From contig RAYY01000025.1 of assembly GCA_003611875.1 (NCBI GenBank), positions 1 to 64,000 on the forward strand: a stretch of DNA of 64,000 nt. The letters run 5' to 3'. Position numbers and translations under genes: made by a program. Source of the DNA: a bacterium D16-56 (GTDB lineage Bacteria; Bacillota; Clostridia; Lachnospirales; Lachnospiraceae). Each line of letters opens with the position of its first letter. Position 1 is the first letter of the stretch. Of the stretch, positions 24,971 to 33,870 are shown one piece after another. A model generated the notes under the pieces. That model searched no databases. It was given only the letters and a program-made list of their open reading frames with translations, and was not told the DNA's origin.

Positions 24971-25849
24971 ATGCTACAGACATTAAAAAAATATCGGGCT
25001 CCCTATTTATTCATACTGCCGTTTTTTATCCTGTTTTTCATTTTTCAGCTCATTCCAACCATCTGGACCATTTATATCAGCCTTACGGACTGGAAAGGGA
25101 TCGGTTCTCCAAAATTCTGCGGCTTAAGCAATTACCGGAAAATGATGGTGGACAATATGTTCTGGGAATCTCTGGGAAACACGGTTGTCTACTGGATCTC
25201 CGGCCTGATTTTGATCATTTGCTGCGCTCTTTTAATTGCCTGCCTGCTGAACAGCCGTTTTCTCAGTAATGATTCGGCCCGGGCATTTTTCAAGACTGCC
25301 ACCTTTCTGCCCAATATCTGCGCAGCCATTGCCATGGGACTGATCTTTCGGATGCTGTTTGATGAAAATGTAGGGCTGGTCAATGAAGTGATTGCTATGA
25401 CCGGAGGCGCAAAGGTTCCCTGGCTCACCAGCACAACCTTTTCCAAAATTCCGGTTATTATTCTGAACGTGTGGCGGTATACTCCGTGGTTTACCATGAT
25501 TTTGCTGTCCGGCCTTTTAAACATTTCCAAGGATTACTATGAGGCCGCTACAGTGGACGGCGCTAATTCTGCGCAGCAGTTCTGGTTTATCACCCTGCCC
25601 TCTCTGAAAAACATCCTGTTTTTCTGCTCCGTAACTTTAACGGTAGACATGTGGAAGCTGTTTAATGAATCCTACATTCTTCCAGGACCGGGAACCTCCA
25701 ATTCTTCCCTGTTCCAATATATGTATGAATCTGGCTTTAATGTATTTAACATGGGGTATGCTTCAGCCATCGGCGTTGTGCTGATTCTGATTCTGATGGT
25801 GATTTCGGTCATTCAGTTTGCGGTGCGCCGCAGACAGGGTGAGCTGTAG
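24971..25849 (+). CDS. ABC transporter permease, MalF-type
   Basis: About 292 residues with six predicted membrane helices. The N-terminal KYRAPYLFILPFFILFFIF is the usual first helix of sugar-type permeases, and EAATVDGANSAQQFWFITLPSL is the EAA loop that contacts the ATPase. I start at 24971 because AGGAGGGA lies five bases before that ATG; longer frames begin at 24896 or 24956 but place the ribosome site inside the coding region. It forms the membrane channel with the next gene. Confidence 0.88.
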   Translation: MLQTLKKYRAPYLFILPFFILFFIFQLIPTIWTIYISLTDWKGIGSPKFCGLSNYRKMMVDNMFWESLGNTVVYWISGLILIICCALLIACLLNSRFLSNDSARAFFKTATFLPNICAAIAMGLIFRMLFDENVGLVNEVIAMTGGAKVPWLTSTTFSKIPVIILNVWRYTPWFTMILLSGLLNISKDYYEAATVDGANSAQQFWFITLPSLKNILFFCSVTLTVDMWKLFNESYILPGPGTSNSSLFQYMYESGFNVFNMGYASAIGVVLILILMVISVIQFAVRRRQGEL

Positions 25850-25864
25850 GAAAGGAGAAGATTT

Positions 25865-26698
25865 ATGAACCGAAATAAAATGATTTCTTCTGCGGCTGTC
25901 TACGGACTGCTGGCTTTTATCACCCTGATCTGCCTGTTTCCCATTGTCTGGATGTGCCTCATTTCCATTAAAAGCACTTCTGAGAGTATTACTGGTTTTC
26001 ACTCCATTATTGTGGAGCATCCCACATTGGCCAATTTTAAACGTCTGTTTGAGATGATTCCGGTTTGGCAGAATACCTATAACAGTGTATTTACTACTAT
26101 TATGGGTACTATCACCTCTCTGTTTTTCTGTGCACTGGCTGGATTTGCCTTTGCCAAATACCGCTTTCCGGGCAGAACCTTCTTGTTTTATTTTGTCATT
26201 GCCACCATGCTGGTCCCTCCGGAGGTTGGTTCTGTGCCGCTGTTCATTATTATGAAAAAGGTCGGGCTAATCAACAGCCTGTGGTCACTGGTAGTTCCCA
26301 GAATCGCCACTGCCGTAGGAATCTTTTACATGAATCAGTACATTACGGATGTGCCGGACGAGCTGGTGGAGGCAGCCAGAATCGATGGATGCACAGACTT
26401 CGGAATTTTTATGAAGATTATTTTGCCGGTAATCAAGCCTGCCATGGCTTCCTGGGGCGCTATCACCCTGATTGCCCGGTGGAATGATTTCTTCTGGCCG
26501 CTCTTGTATCTGAGAAAACAGGCAAAGTATACGCTGATGGTCACGATTTCCCTGCTTCCGGTCAGTGAAGGGCTTTCTACTCCATGGCCTGTGATCCTGG
26601 CAGGAACGACCTTGGTTATCATCCCGATTATTGTACTTTACCTGATTCTGGAAAAATTCCAGAAGGCCGGTATTATGGAAGGGGCTGTCAAAGGCTGA
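25865..26698 (+). CDS. ABC transporter permease, MalG-type
   Basis: A 277-residue inner-membrane protein with six helices; the EAA loop reads LVEAARIDGCTDFGIFMKIILP, and the segment preceding it (SLWSLVVPRIATAVGIFYMNQY) is typical of MalG/LacG proteins. It starts 15 bases after the partner permease with AAAGGAGAAG upstream. Together with the binding protein and MalF-type partner it should import a sugar or related solute of unknown identity. Confidence 0.88.
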   Translation: MNRNKMISSAAVYGLLAFITLICLFPIVWMCLISIKSTSESITGFHSIIVEHPTLANFKRLFEMIPVWQNTYNSVFTTIMGTITSLFFCALAGFAFAKYRFPGRTFLFYFVIATMLVPPEVGSVPLFIIMKKVGLINSLWSLVVPRIATAVGIFYMNQYITDVPDELVEAARIDGCTDFGIFMKIILPVIKPAMASWGAITLIARWNDFFWPLLYLRKQAKYTLMVTISLLPVSEGLSTPWPVILAGTTLVIIPIIVLYLILEKFQKAGIMEGAVKG

Positions 26699-26748
26699 AC
26701 CCAGATCGGTCTGCACAGGAGAACATCATACACAAAATGGAGGAAATT

Positions 26749-28035
26749 ATGGACAAAACGGATATTCGCTACCAGGCATACATTGATATCTTAAAGGAAG
26801 AACTGATTCCCGCTATGGGATGTACAGAGCCCATTGCCCTGGCATATGCTGCCGCCACGGCAAGAGAACTGCTGGGAGCCATGCCAGAACGGGTTGAGGT
26901 CAGCGCCAGCGGCAGTATTATTAAAAATGTAAAATCTGTGATTGTTCCCAACACAGGACATCTAAAAGGGATCCCTGCTGCCGCGGCTGCCGGCATTGTA
27001 GCCGGGGACGCCGAAAAACAGTTGGAGGTCATTTCCTGTGTCACACCAGAACAGGAAACCCAGATCCGTGAATTTCTGGAACAGGTTCCTATCACCGTGG
27101 AACATATAGATCATCACATTACCTTTGACATTTTCGTAACTCTGTACCGCGGAGAGGAAAGTAGCAGGGTAAGGATCGCCAATTATCATACAAATCTTGT
27201 ATATAAGGAAAAAAACGGACAGATTCTTCTGGATCTGCCTGTAGAAGAAGAAAGTGAAAAGGGACTTACCGACCGTTCTCTGCTTGACATGGAAGGAATC
27301 TGGGATTTCATCAACACAGCAGATGTGTCTGACATAAAAGAAACTCTGGATCGTCAGGCTCAGTTCAACATGAAAATCGCCCAGGAAGGAATGAACGGAG
27401 ATTATGGCGCAAACATTGGAAAGGTTCTTTTAGACTCCTGTGGACAAGATGTACAGACAAGGGCAAAGGCTATGGCTGCCGCTGGATCCGACGCCCGCAT
27501 GAACGGCTGTGAGCTGCCTGTCATCATCAACTCCGGCAGTGGCAATCAGGGCATCACGGTCTCGGTTCCTGTCCTGGTATATGCCAAAGAGTTAGGAGCC
27601 AGTGAAGAAAAAACCCTGCGTGCTCTTGCTCTCTCCAATCTGTGCGCCATTCATCAAAAAACCCGGATAGGGCGGCTTTCTGCCTACTGCGGCGCTGTCA
27701 ACGCCGGCTCAGGAGCCGGAGCCGGTATTGCCTATCTGTGCGGCGGAGGTTTCAAAGAGATCGTCCATACGGTTGTCAATTCCCTTGCCATTGTTTCCGG
27801 AATTGTCTGTGACGGGGCCAAAGCCTCCTGCGCCGCCAAAATCGCCGCCGCTGTAGATGCCGGGCTTTTAGGATACAACATGTACCTGCGGGGCCAGCAG
27901 TTCTACGGTGGAGACGGGATCGTGACCAAAGGTGTGGAAGAAACCATCAAAAATGTAGGAAGGCTTGGCAAAGACGGAATGCAGCAGACCAATGAGGAAA
28001 TTATCCGGATTATGGTAGGAACTGCTTATAAATAA
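26749..28035 (+). CDS. UPF0597 / L-cysteine desulfidase-like protein (serine dehydratase alpha-type)
   Basis: A 428-residue protein of the family that includes CyuA/YhaM and CdsB, Fe-S enzymes related to the alpha chain of L-serine dehydratase that cleave L-cysteine to sulfide, ammonia and pyruvate. Diagnostic are PAMGCTEPIALAYAAA with the first cluster cysteine, SGSGNQGITVSVPVLVYA, LAYLCGGG and VCDGAKASCAAKIAAA with further conserved cysteines. I start at 26749 where GGAGG precedes the ATG; the frame extends 165 bases further into the permease gene but without a better start. It ends the operon. Serine or cysteine deamination, or a related amino acid, is possible. Confidence 0.82.
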   Translation: MDKTDIRYQAYIDILKEELIPAMGCTEPIALAYAAATARELLGAMPERVEVSASGSIIKNVKSVIVPNTGHLKGIPAAAAAGIVAGDAEKQLEVISCVTPEQETQIREFLEQVPITVEHIDHHITFDIFVTLYRGEESSRVRIANYHTNLVYKEKNGQILLDLPVEEESEKGLTDRSLLDMEGIWDFINTADVSDIKETLDRQAQFNMKIAQEGMNGDYGANIGKVLLDSCGQDVQTRAKAMAAAGSDARMNGCELPVIINSGSGNQGITVSVPVLVYAKELGASEEKTLRALALSNLCAIHQKTRIGRLSAYCGAVNAGSGAGAGIAYLCGGGFKEIVHTVVNSLAIVSGIVCDGAKASCAAKIAAAVDAGLLGYNMYLRGQQFYGGDGIVTKGVEETIKNVGRLGKDGMQQTNEEIIRIMVGTAYK

Positions 28036-28068
28036 CCTGTAAGACATCGCAGACGCCTCTTGTAGGAA

Positions 28069-28117
28069 TTTGTGCCAAATAAAGGCAGCTCAGCAGGCTG
28101 CCTTTATTTGGTACAAA
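28069..28117 (+). terminator. Long hairpin ending the transporter operon
   Basis: A 15-bp perfect stem (CCAAATAAAGGCAGC with GCTGCCTTTATTTGG) around a 7-base loop, extended by TTTGT/ACAAA arms with one mismatch. It lies 34 bases after the desulfidase stop codon. The T-run is short, but it is the obvious operon end. Confidence 0.7.
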
Positions 28118-28360
28118 TATTCTGTAAAAGGGATGCAGGATTTCTTTCCCCATGTCCACAAACAGGATCTCAGCACACCTCCCCAACCAGGGTATTTCCT
28201 TTTCAGACATTCATTCGACGCTTTTCTTACATTTTCTTTAACCCCGTTCCCTTTTTCTCCAAAATCCGCTATAATATTTCCGCATACAGCATATTCCGCA
28301 AATGAAGATTATCCAAGTGCTTTTGGAATATTTGCTTCGAATTGCCTTTCCGTAATAGGG

Positions 28361-28584
28361 CTTTCATTGTCAGCCTGCATGCGCCATATACAGCGCATCA
28401 CCATGAATGAAAGTATCCCGGCGTATTTGGCATCCCTGATTTTAAATCGCCTCCGGCGATGAGATTTTCATTGTAAACCTCCATGCGCCCGGCTGCGGAC
28501 GCACCACCGTCCCATGAAAGTCCGGCGGGCGCACTTGGAATACCTGATTTTAAATCGCCTCCGGCGATGAGATTTTCATTGTAA
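28361..28584. repeat. Two-unit tandem repeat of 104/108 bp in an intergenic gap
   Basis: Units at 28361-28464 and 28465-28572 share their layout, with a partial third unit to 28584. Forty-two bases at 28435-28476 recur identically at 28543-28584; the rest is diverged but alignable (TTCATTGT..CCTCCATGCGCC, then ATGAAAGT..CCGGCG). Each contains the small palindrome ATCGCC-TCC-GGCGAT. No reading frame is supported. The remainder of the 28036-28616 gap holds only the operon terminator. Confidence 0.75.
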
Positions 28585-28616
28585 TTACATTACAAAATAC
28601 CAGAACAGGAGTACCT

Positions 28617-30383
28617 ATGATCATGAACACACACTGCAAACCCCTGAAATTTCTGACCTTCCTTTTTTTCTGCGCCTCTGTTCCTGCTTTTCTTTCCTCT
28701 CCTGCCCATGCTTCCCAGGAAACGGTTTCCGAAGGCACCCAGGAAGCAGCCAATACCACAGGACATGCTGCAGAATCCACTGCGGGAAACAGCACGGCCG
28801 ATACAGGCAGTCACTATGCTGACGAAAACACTGCCGGCACAGGCGACAGCTCCTCCTATGGGGACATTGCCGACACAAATGACGGCTCCTCCCAAAACAC
28901 TGCCGCAGACTCCCGTATTCCCGTTTTGTGGGTGATCGGAGATTCTACTGCTGCTGAATTTGACGACACTGCTTACTATTATCCCCGCTACGGCTGGGGA
29001 ACTCAGCTTTACCGGTATTTTCAGGGCGTTACCATAGAAAACCTGGCTGTATCCGGCACCAGCTCCCAAAGCTATCTTCAGACTGCCCAGTATCAGAGAC
29101 TCCTTCAGGAAATGCAGTCCGGGGACTTTCTGCTGATCGGCTTCGGACACAATGACGAAAGGCCGGAAAGCCTGCGCTATACGAACCCCAACACCTCCAT
29201 CTCCACCCCTGGCTCCATCCAGAATTACCTGTATGAATATTATATCCGCCCGGCACAGGAGGCCGGGGTATCCCCGGTACTGTGTACCCCCATTGTCCGC
29301 CGGGACTTAGGAAACAATTATACCGGTGCAAGCGGCCACATCACCACCTCCCAGAATACAGTCCAGGGAATCTTTGAAGGCGGCGACTACGCCAAAGCCA
29401 TCCAGAAAGCAGGAGTGGCCAAAAGCATTCCTGTCCTGGATCTTACCAAACGCACCAGGGAAATCTATAAGCAGCTTGGCGCCCAAGGGGTAAAGAACCG
29501 CCACGCCCATAGTTCTTCCCGGGAAGCCAGCATCGATAACACTCATACCAACCTTTACGGCGCTGCCTGCAACGCATGGCTGATTGCAGATGAGCTTTCC
29601 AAAACCACCAGCCCATTAAAGAACCACCTGGTTGATAATCCAGAACAGCCAGACCCGTCCATTCTGACAATCAATCCGCTGTACCAGGAACGCTTCTTTA
29701 ACCGCCCAGAATCAGAAAGCGCCCAGTGGGCCACTGTGGGAGACTGGAAGGGTACGGTGTTCGGGGACATTGATGCCTACGAGTATCTGAACAATGTTTA
29801 CTTTAATCTGTCTCCCTATGGAGACGGGGTACTCTGGATAAAAGCCGGACGATTTAAAGAAAATGACAGCTCCGCTGCAGAGGATAGAGTAGGGAAAATC
29901 TCTGCCAGCACAGACGGCATTGCCATGTACTATCAGGCCATCCCTGCTGACCGCAATTTTGTCCTGTCAGCAGACGTAACCATCTATCACTTAGACCCTA
30001 ACAATCAGGCATCTTTTGGGTTGATGGTCCGGGATGACATATACTTAGACACCGTAACCAGCGACACCTTGGGAGACTATGTTGCTGCAGGTCCTCTCAT
30101 GCTAGGCTCCGACCAGCCCTGGAACTGCTTTGCCAGAAAAAGCGGCATTCTGACCTCCGGCGGCATTGCTGACCATACCTATAAGCCTGGAGACACCCTG
30201 CACATGGAAATCCGCAAATCCTCTGACGGCTATACCTGCACCTTTGGAGACAATTCCCCTGTATCTGCCGGTTTTGATTTTCCTCTGACTGCCATTGATT
30301 CGGAATATGTCTATGCAGGCATGTTTGCCGCCAGAAGCGCTGACGTCACATTCCAGAATATTCGTCTGCAGTTTACAGAATAG
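28617..30383 (+). CDS. Secreted SGNH/GDSL hydrolase (rhamnogalacturonan acetylesterase-like)
   Basis: A 588-residue exported enzyme. A signal peptide covers about residues 1-31 (cleavage after PAHA), followed by a Ser/Thr/Gly-rich linker to about residue 98. The SGNH core then shows block I VIGDSTAAEF, block III GFGHNDERP and block V with DNTHTN, giving the catalytic Ser and Asp/His. After about residue 330 lies a second domain of about 250 residues with beta-sandwich character (FVLSADVTIYHLDPNNQASF), resembling the laminin-G/DUF1349-type modules that often bind polysaccharide. It probably deacetylates pectic or other glycans outside the cell. ATG at 28617 is spaced correctly from CAGGAG. Confidence 0.82.
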   Translation: MIMNTHCKPLKFLTFLFFCASVPAFLSSPAHASQETVSEGTQEAANTTGHAAESTAGNSTADTGSHYADENTAGTGDSSSYGDIADTNDGSSQNTAADSRIPVLWVIGDSTAAEFDDTAYYYPRYGWGTQLYRYFQGVTIENLAVSGTSSQSYLQTAQYQRLLQEMQSGDFLLIGFGHNDERPESLRYTNPNTSISTPGSIQNYLYEYYIRPAQEAGVSPVLCTPIVRRDLGNNYTGASGHITTSQNTVQGIFEGGDYAKAIQKAGVAKSIPVLDLTKRTREIYKQLGAQGVKNRHAHSSSREASIDNTHTNLYGAACNAWLIADELSKTTSPLKNHLVDNPEQPDPSILTINPLYQERFFNRPESESAQWATVGDWKGTVFGDIDAYEYLNNVYFNLSPYGDGVLWIKAGRFKENDSSAAEDRVGKISASTDGIAMYYQAIPADRNFVLSADVTIYHLDPNNQASFGLMVRDDIYLDTVTSDTLGDYVAAGPLMLGSDQPWNCFARKSGILTSGGIADHTYKPGDTLHMEIRKSSDGYTCTFGDNSPVSAGFDFPLTAIDSEYVYAGMFAARSADVTFQNIRLQFTE

Positions 30384-30410
30384 TATACCGCAAAATAGAA
30401 ACACTTTGAC

Positions 30411-30430
30411 TCTGGCTTGTCCAAGTCAGA
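30411..30430. repeat. Dispersed 20-bp element, copy 1
   Basis: TCTGGCTTGTCCAAGTCAGA is the diverged plus-strand copy of a short element whose near-identical minus-strand copies are at 40031-40050 and 43701-43720. Its core CTGG-CTTGT-CCAG is palindromic. Confidence 0.45.
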
Positions 30431-30452
30431 TTGATATACCGGAGGTTCTCCC

Positions 30453-30902
30453 ATGAAAAATCACAAGGAACTGGCAAGATCCTATTTTCTGGAAGGCTAC
30501 AACTGTTCTCAGTCTGTCCTTTTAGCCTTCCACGAGGAACTTGGCTTAGACAAGGAAACGGCTGCCCGCATGGCTTCTCCTTTTGGCGGAGGCATGGGGC
30601 GGCTCCGGGAAGTCTGCGGCACGGTCAGCGGAATGCTCCTGGTCTTAGGTCTGCTTCGGGGATATGATGATCCTAAAGATCAGGAGGGCAAAAGGTCCCT
30701 CTACCAGCAGGTTCAAAATTTGGCCCATACTTTCCAGGAACACAACGGAAGTATCATCTGCCGGGAGCTTCTGGGGCTTGACCACCCCTCTGACTCCCCC
30801 ACTCCTTCCGCACGCACCCCGGAATACTATAAAAAACGCCCCTGCGCCGACTTAGCCGCCGACGCCGCCCAAATCCTGGAACAATTTTTACAACAGAGCT
30901 GA
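30453..30902 (+). CDS. C_GCAxxG_C_C family protein
   Basis: A 149-residue cytoplasmic protein matching the C_GCAxxG_C_C family: a first cysteine in GYNCSQSV, then SPFGGGMGRLREVCGTVSGM (the GC-rich central motif), a cysteine in IICRELLG and a final one in KRPCADL. These conserved cysteines suggest a redox or metal-binding role; family members often sit beside oxidoreductases. Here it stands between the esterase and a terminator. ATG with GGAGG upstream. Confidence 0.85.
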   Translation: MKNHKELARSYFLEGYNCSQSVLLAFHEELGLDKETAARMASPFGGGMGRLREVCGTVSGMLLVLGLLRGYDDPKDQEGKRSLYQQVQNLAHTFQEHNGSIICRELLGLDHPSDSPTPSARTPEYYKKRPCADLAADAAQILEQFLQQS

Positions 30903-30953
30903 ACCCCTTCGGATGACATGTCAGAATGGTTTCTGCCTGTGTATCCTACTTAG

Positions 30954-30981
30954 GGCAGGATGATCCATCCTGTCTTTTTTT
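30954..30981 (+). terminator. Intrinsic terminator after the C_GCAxxG_C_C gene
   Basis: GGCAGGATG pairs with CATCCTGTC around ATC and is followed by seven T residues. It is a textbook rho-independent terminator. Confidence 0.9.
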
Positions 30982-31156
30982 ATACCCAAAACCAGCTTCT
31001 GAAGGTTTTCTTAATTTTTTCTGATAATCAATATTAATTTATCGTTTTTCAATAAATATTTGTTGATTTTAAATATGTTCCATGATATACTCCTCCATGA
31101 AAACCGAAACATTTCAACGCAAAATCATTTTCCAAATTTTCCAAAAGGAGTCTGCC

Positions 31157-31606
31157 ATGAAACAACCATCCCTGGTCCTCTTTACAAAACGAATGCTGGA
31201 CTTAATGTTCTATTTGGGAATCCTGCTTACACTGTCCATCCCCTATTTATTCCGGTGGGCAGGCGTCTATGCAGAAAGCTTCCGCCGCTTTTATCTGCCC
31301 CAGACCATCCTCTACATGATGTCAGGAATTCTTTGCCTGCGGATCGTACAGAAGCTGCGTCAGATGCTTTCCACGGTTCTGGCCGATGATGCTTTTGTAG
31401 ACGAGAATGCAGATGCCTTAAAATGTATGGGCAAATGCTCTTTTCTTATTGCCCTGCTGTCCCTGGTGCGGATTTTTTATGCTCCCTCCCCTGCCACGGC
31501 AGTGGTCATCATTGTATTTGCCATTGCAGGACTGTTCAGCATTGTACTCTGCCAGGTATTTGAAAAAGCAATCCAGTACAAAAAGGAGAATGACCTGACC
31601 ATTTAA
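31157..31606 (+). CDS. DUF2975 family membrane protein
   Basis: About 149 residues with four predicted membrane helices (around LMFYLGILLTLSIPYLF, QTILYMMSGILCLRI, CSFLIALLSLVRIFY and VVIIVFAIAGLFSIVL). The pattern and the partner gene match DUF2975 proteins, which are almost always encoded beside a very small HTH regulator, as here. ATG at 31157 follows AAAAGGAG; an upstream in-frame ATG at 31082 lacks a site. Function unknown; probably senses or responds to membrane state together with the regulator. Confidence 0.82.
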   Translation: MKQPSLVLFTKRMLDLMFYLGILLTLSIPYLFRWAGVYAESFRRFYLPQTILYMMSGILCLRIVQKLRQMLSTVLADDAFVDENADALKCMGKCSFLIALLSLVRIFYAPSPATAVVIIVFAIAGLFSIVLCQVFEKAIQYKKENDLTI

Positions 31607-31658
31607 AACCGGTTTACAGCAGTTCCTGACTCCTGCACCGGTTCCAAAGGAGGAATCT

Positions 31659-31877
31659 ATGGGAATTATCATCAATCTGGACGTGGTTATGGCACAGAGG
31701 AAAATGGGACTTACAGAGCTTTCCAGGGAAGTGGACATTACCATGGCAAATCTGTCCATTTTAAAAAACAACAAGGCAAAGGCAATCCGTTTTTCTACCC
31801 TGGAAGCCATCTGCAAAGCTCTCGGCTGCCAGCCGGGAGACATTATCACCTATGTTCGGGAGGAGGAAGAACCATGA
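31659..31877 (+). CDS. Small XRE/Cro-type HTH regulator (YozG-like)
   Basis: A 72-residue protein that is almost entirely a helix-turn-helix: DVVMAQRKMGLTELSREVDITMANLSILKN followed by FSTLEAICKALGCQPGDII. It matches the small regulators partnered with DUF2975 proteins. It starts after AAAGGAGG and its stop overlaps the start of the DUF4153 gene by 4 bases, so the three genes form one operon. Confidence 0.88.
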   Translation: MGIIINLDVVMAQRKMGLTELSREVDITMANLSILKNNKAKAIRFSTLEAICKALGCQPGDIITYVREEEEP

Positions 31878-33385
31878 CACCACAAGCAAACGAAGAAGCG
31901 AAACAAAATGCCGCTCTGCGGCTGCTGCCCATAACCCGGAATTTTCCGTTCTTTGCAGGAATCAGCCTTCTGTTCGGGCTGGTATACACCTTCTGCCTGT
32001 ATGAAAATCCCTGCGGAATTACCTATCCGCTGTTTACGCTCTTTGCCGGCGGATGCGGCGTACACATCTGCCGGCGGCTTGCCATTCCCATCAAGAAGGG
32101 AAGCTGGTTTTTGCTGACTGCTGCCTTGCTGATCGGCATTTCCACCTGGCATACGGCAGACTACCGCCTTCATCTCATGAACAGCTTTGCCCTGCTTCTC
32201 CTGGGCATTGTGTTTGCCCTGCATCAGTTCTATGAGGAGGATAGCTGGAATATTGGAAAATACTGCAACGCCATCCTTTTGTACCTTCTTCAGGCCGCTG
32301 CTGCCCTTCCTTTTCCCTTTGAGCACGCGGCTGGCTACAAAAAAGAATCTGGGGCGAAAGGCTTCCGGCTTTTGCTGCTTCTTCTGACCGGCTTAACGGC
32401 AGCCATCCCGGTATCTGCCATGTTGATCGGGCTACTGTGCCAGGCTGACGTGGTTTTTGCTTCTGTGGTAAGATGGCTGGCTGTCCATCTCTTTTCACCG
32501 GCTAGCCTCATCAAAATAACCCTGCAGTTTCTTTTCGGCTCCTTTTCCCTGTACTGCCTGATCTGCAGCGGGTGCCTGCAGGGTATTTCAAAGACTGTAC
32601 CTAACCGGCAGCGGATCCACCCTGCCATTGCGGTCACTTGTATGGCAAGCATCTCCCTGGTCTATGTGCTGTTCTGCCTGATTCAGGTCTTTTACCTGTT
32701 TTTGGGAAAAGGCACTCTGCCAGAGGGGTATACCTATGCTTCCTATGCCAGGCAAGGTTTCTTTCAGCTTCTTTGGGTGGCATTTTTCAACCTGATTATG
32801 GTGCTTTGCTGCTTAAAATATGTCCGTCCCCATATTTGGCTGCGGTTTTTTCTGACAGTCATATGCGGCTGTACCTATGTTATGATCGCCTCTGCGGCCT
32901 ACCGCATGGTACTCTATGTGCAGCAGTACCATCTGACCTGGCTGCGGATTCTGGTCCTCTGGTTTCTGGCCATGCTTTTTGTGTTGATGGCGGGAGTTTC
33001 CCTGATTGTATGGAAGCCGGATTTTCGTCTTTTTCCTTACTGTCTCTTGATTGTCACTGTGTTTTACACCGGGCTGGCCTGGGCCCGGCCTGATACCATT
33101 GCAGCCTGGGATTATGTAAGCCGCCTTACTCCGGAGACTGTAACCGACTTGGAACTGGCCTGGCTGTCCACAGACTTCAGTGCTGACGCTGCCCCTGCTG
33201 CCGCTTCCCTAGGTCTAAGTCTGGAGGAATTAAAAACACGCTCCCAGTCTGCCAATGACTATGCCAGACTCTTTGGCTGGTTTTGGTATATATCCTCCAG
33301 TGAGGAAGACTGCCGCCAATATCCTAACGGACTGAGAGCCTACAATTTCTCTATTGACCAGGCCCGGAAGCTGTTTCATCAGTAG
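31874..33385 (+). CDS. DUF4153-type polytopic membrane protein
   Basis: A 503-residue protein with about ten or more membrane helices in the first 390 residues and a soluble C-terminal part of about 100 residues (YVSRLTPETVTDLELAWLSTD...). The layout matches DUF4153 proteins of Firmicutes. Function is unknown; the linked HTH and DUF2975 genes suggest a regulated envelope unit. Start overlaps the regulator gene in an ATGA junction with GGAGGAGG upstream. Confidence 0.78.
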   Translation: MTPQANEEAKQNAALRLLPITRNFPFFAGISLLFGLVYTFCLYENPCGITYPLFTLFAGGCGVHICRRLAIPIKKGSWFLLTAALLIGISTWHTADYRLHLMNSFALLLLGIVFALHQFYEEDSWNIGKYCNAILLYLLQAAAALPFPFEHAAGYKKESGAKGFRLLLLLLTGLTAAIPVSAMLIGLLCQADVVFASVVRWLAVHLFSPASLIKITLQFLFGSFSLYCLICSGCLQGISKTVPNRQRIHPAIAVTCMASISLVYVLFCLIQVFYLFLGKGTLPEGYTYASYARQGFFQLLWVAFFNLIMVLCCLKYVRPHIWLRFFLTVICGCTYVMIASAAYRMVLYVQQYHLTWLRILVLWFLAMLFVLMAGVSLIVWKPDFRLFPYCLLIVTVFYTGLAWARPDTIAAWDYVSRLTPETVTDLELAWLSTDFSADAAPAAASLGLSLEELKTRSQSANDYARLFGWFWYISSSEEDCRQYPNGLRAYNFSIDQARKLFHQ

Positions 33386-33392
33386 GGAACTG

Positions 33393-33506
33393 TCCTGTTG
33401 CTGGCCTGCTGCGATCCTTCTGGCCTGCTGCCTTGTTGCTGCCCTGCTGCGATCCTTCTGGCCTGCTGCCTTGTTGCTGCCCTGCTGCGATCCTTCTATT
33501 CTGCTG
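33393..33506. repeat. Three tandem 38-bp repeats
   Basis: Units at 33393-33430, 33431-33468 and 33469-33506 are nearly identical (core GCCCTGCTGCGATCCTTCT). They immediately follow the DUF4153 stop codon. The unit length is not a multiple of three and there is no spacer, so it is neither coding nor CRISPR. The rest of the 33386-33870 gap shows no gene; glgC's leader has a T-rich stretch ending in a TACAAT-like box near 33733-33738, a weak promoter candidate. Confidence 0.85.
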
Positions 33507-33870
33507 GTCTGCAGAAACAGCGGCGAATATCCGTGTCTCATATTTGTTTCAGGAAACATTCGCCGTTGCTTCTGCAAGACAGTACCGGCAGAACGCAGAT
33601 GCAGCTCTGTCATGTATGAAAAGAATATTGTGGTCCAGACAGATCTCCGCACTTGCTATGCTGACAAAAGGATTTTCTGCTAAAATTTGGATTTTTTTAC
33701 AGAAAACCCTACCCGTTTTTTTCTTTTTGTGGTACAATTTTAATATCAGCTCAGGGGAGCCTGCCCTACAGGCTTCCCTGGCCGGTGGAAAGAAAAGAAT
33801 CAGACTGACATCCATGCCTGACTGATCCTTTTACCGTTTCGCCAATCAAATATTTCAGGGGGACATTAAT

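Noticed and set aside
33393-33506. Possible CRISPR array
   Set aside because: The 38-bp units are directly adjacent with no spacers and there are no cas genes.
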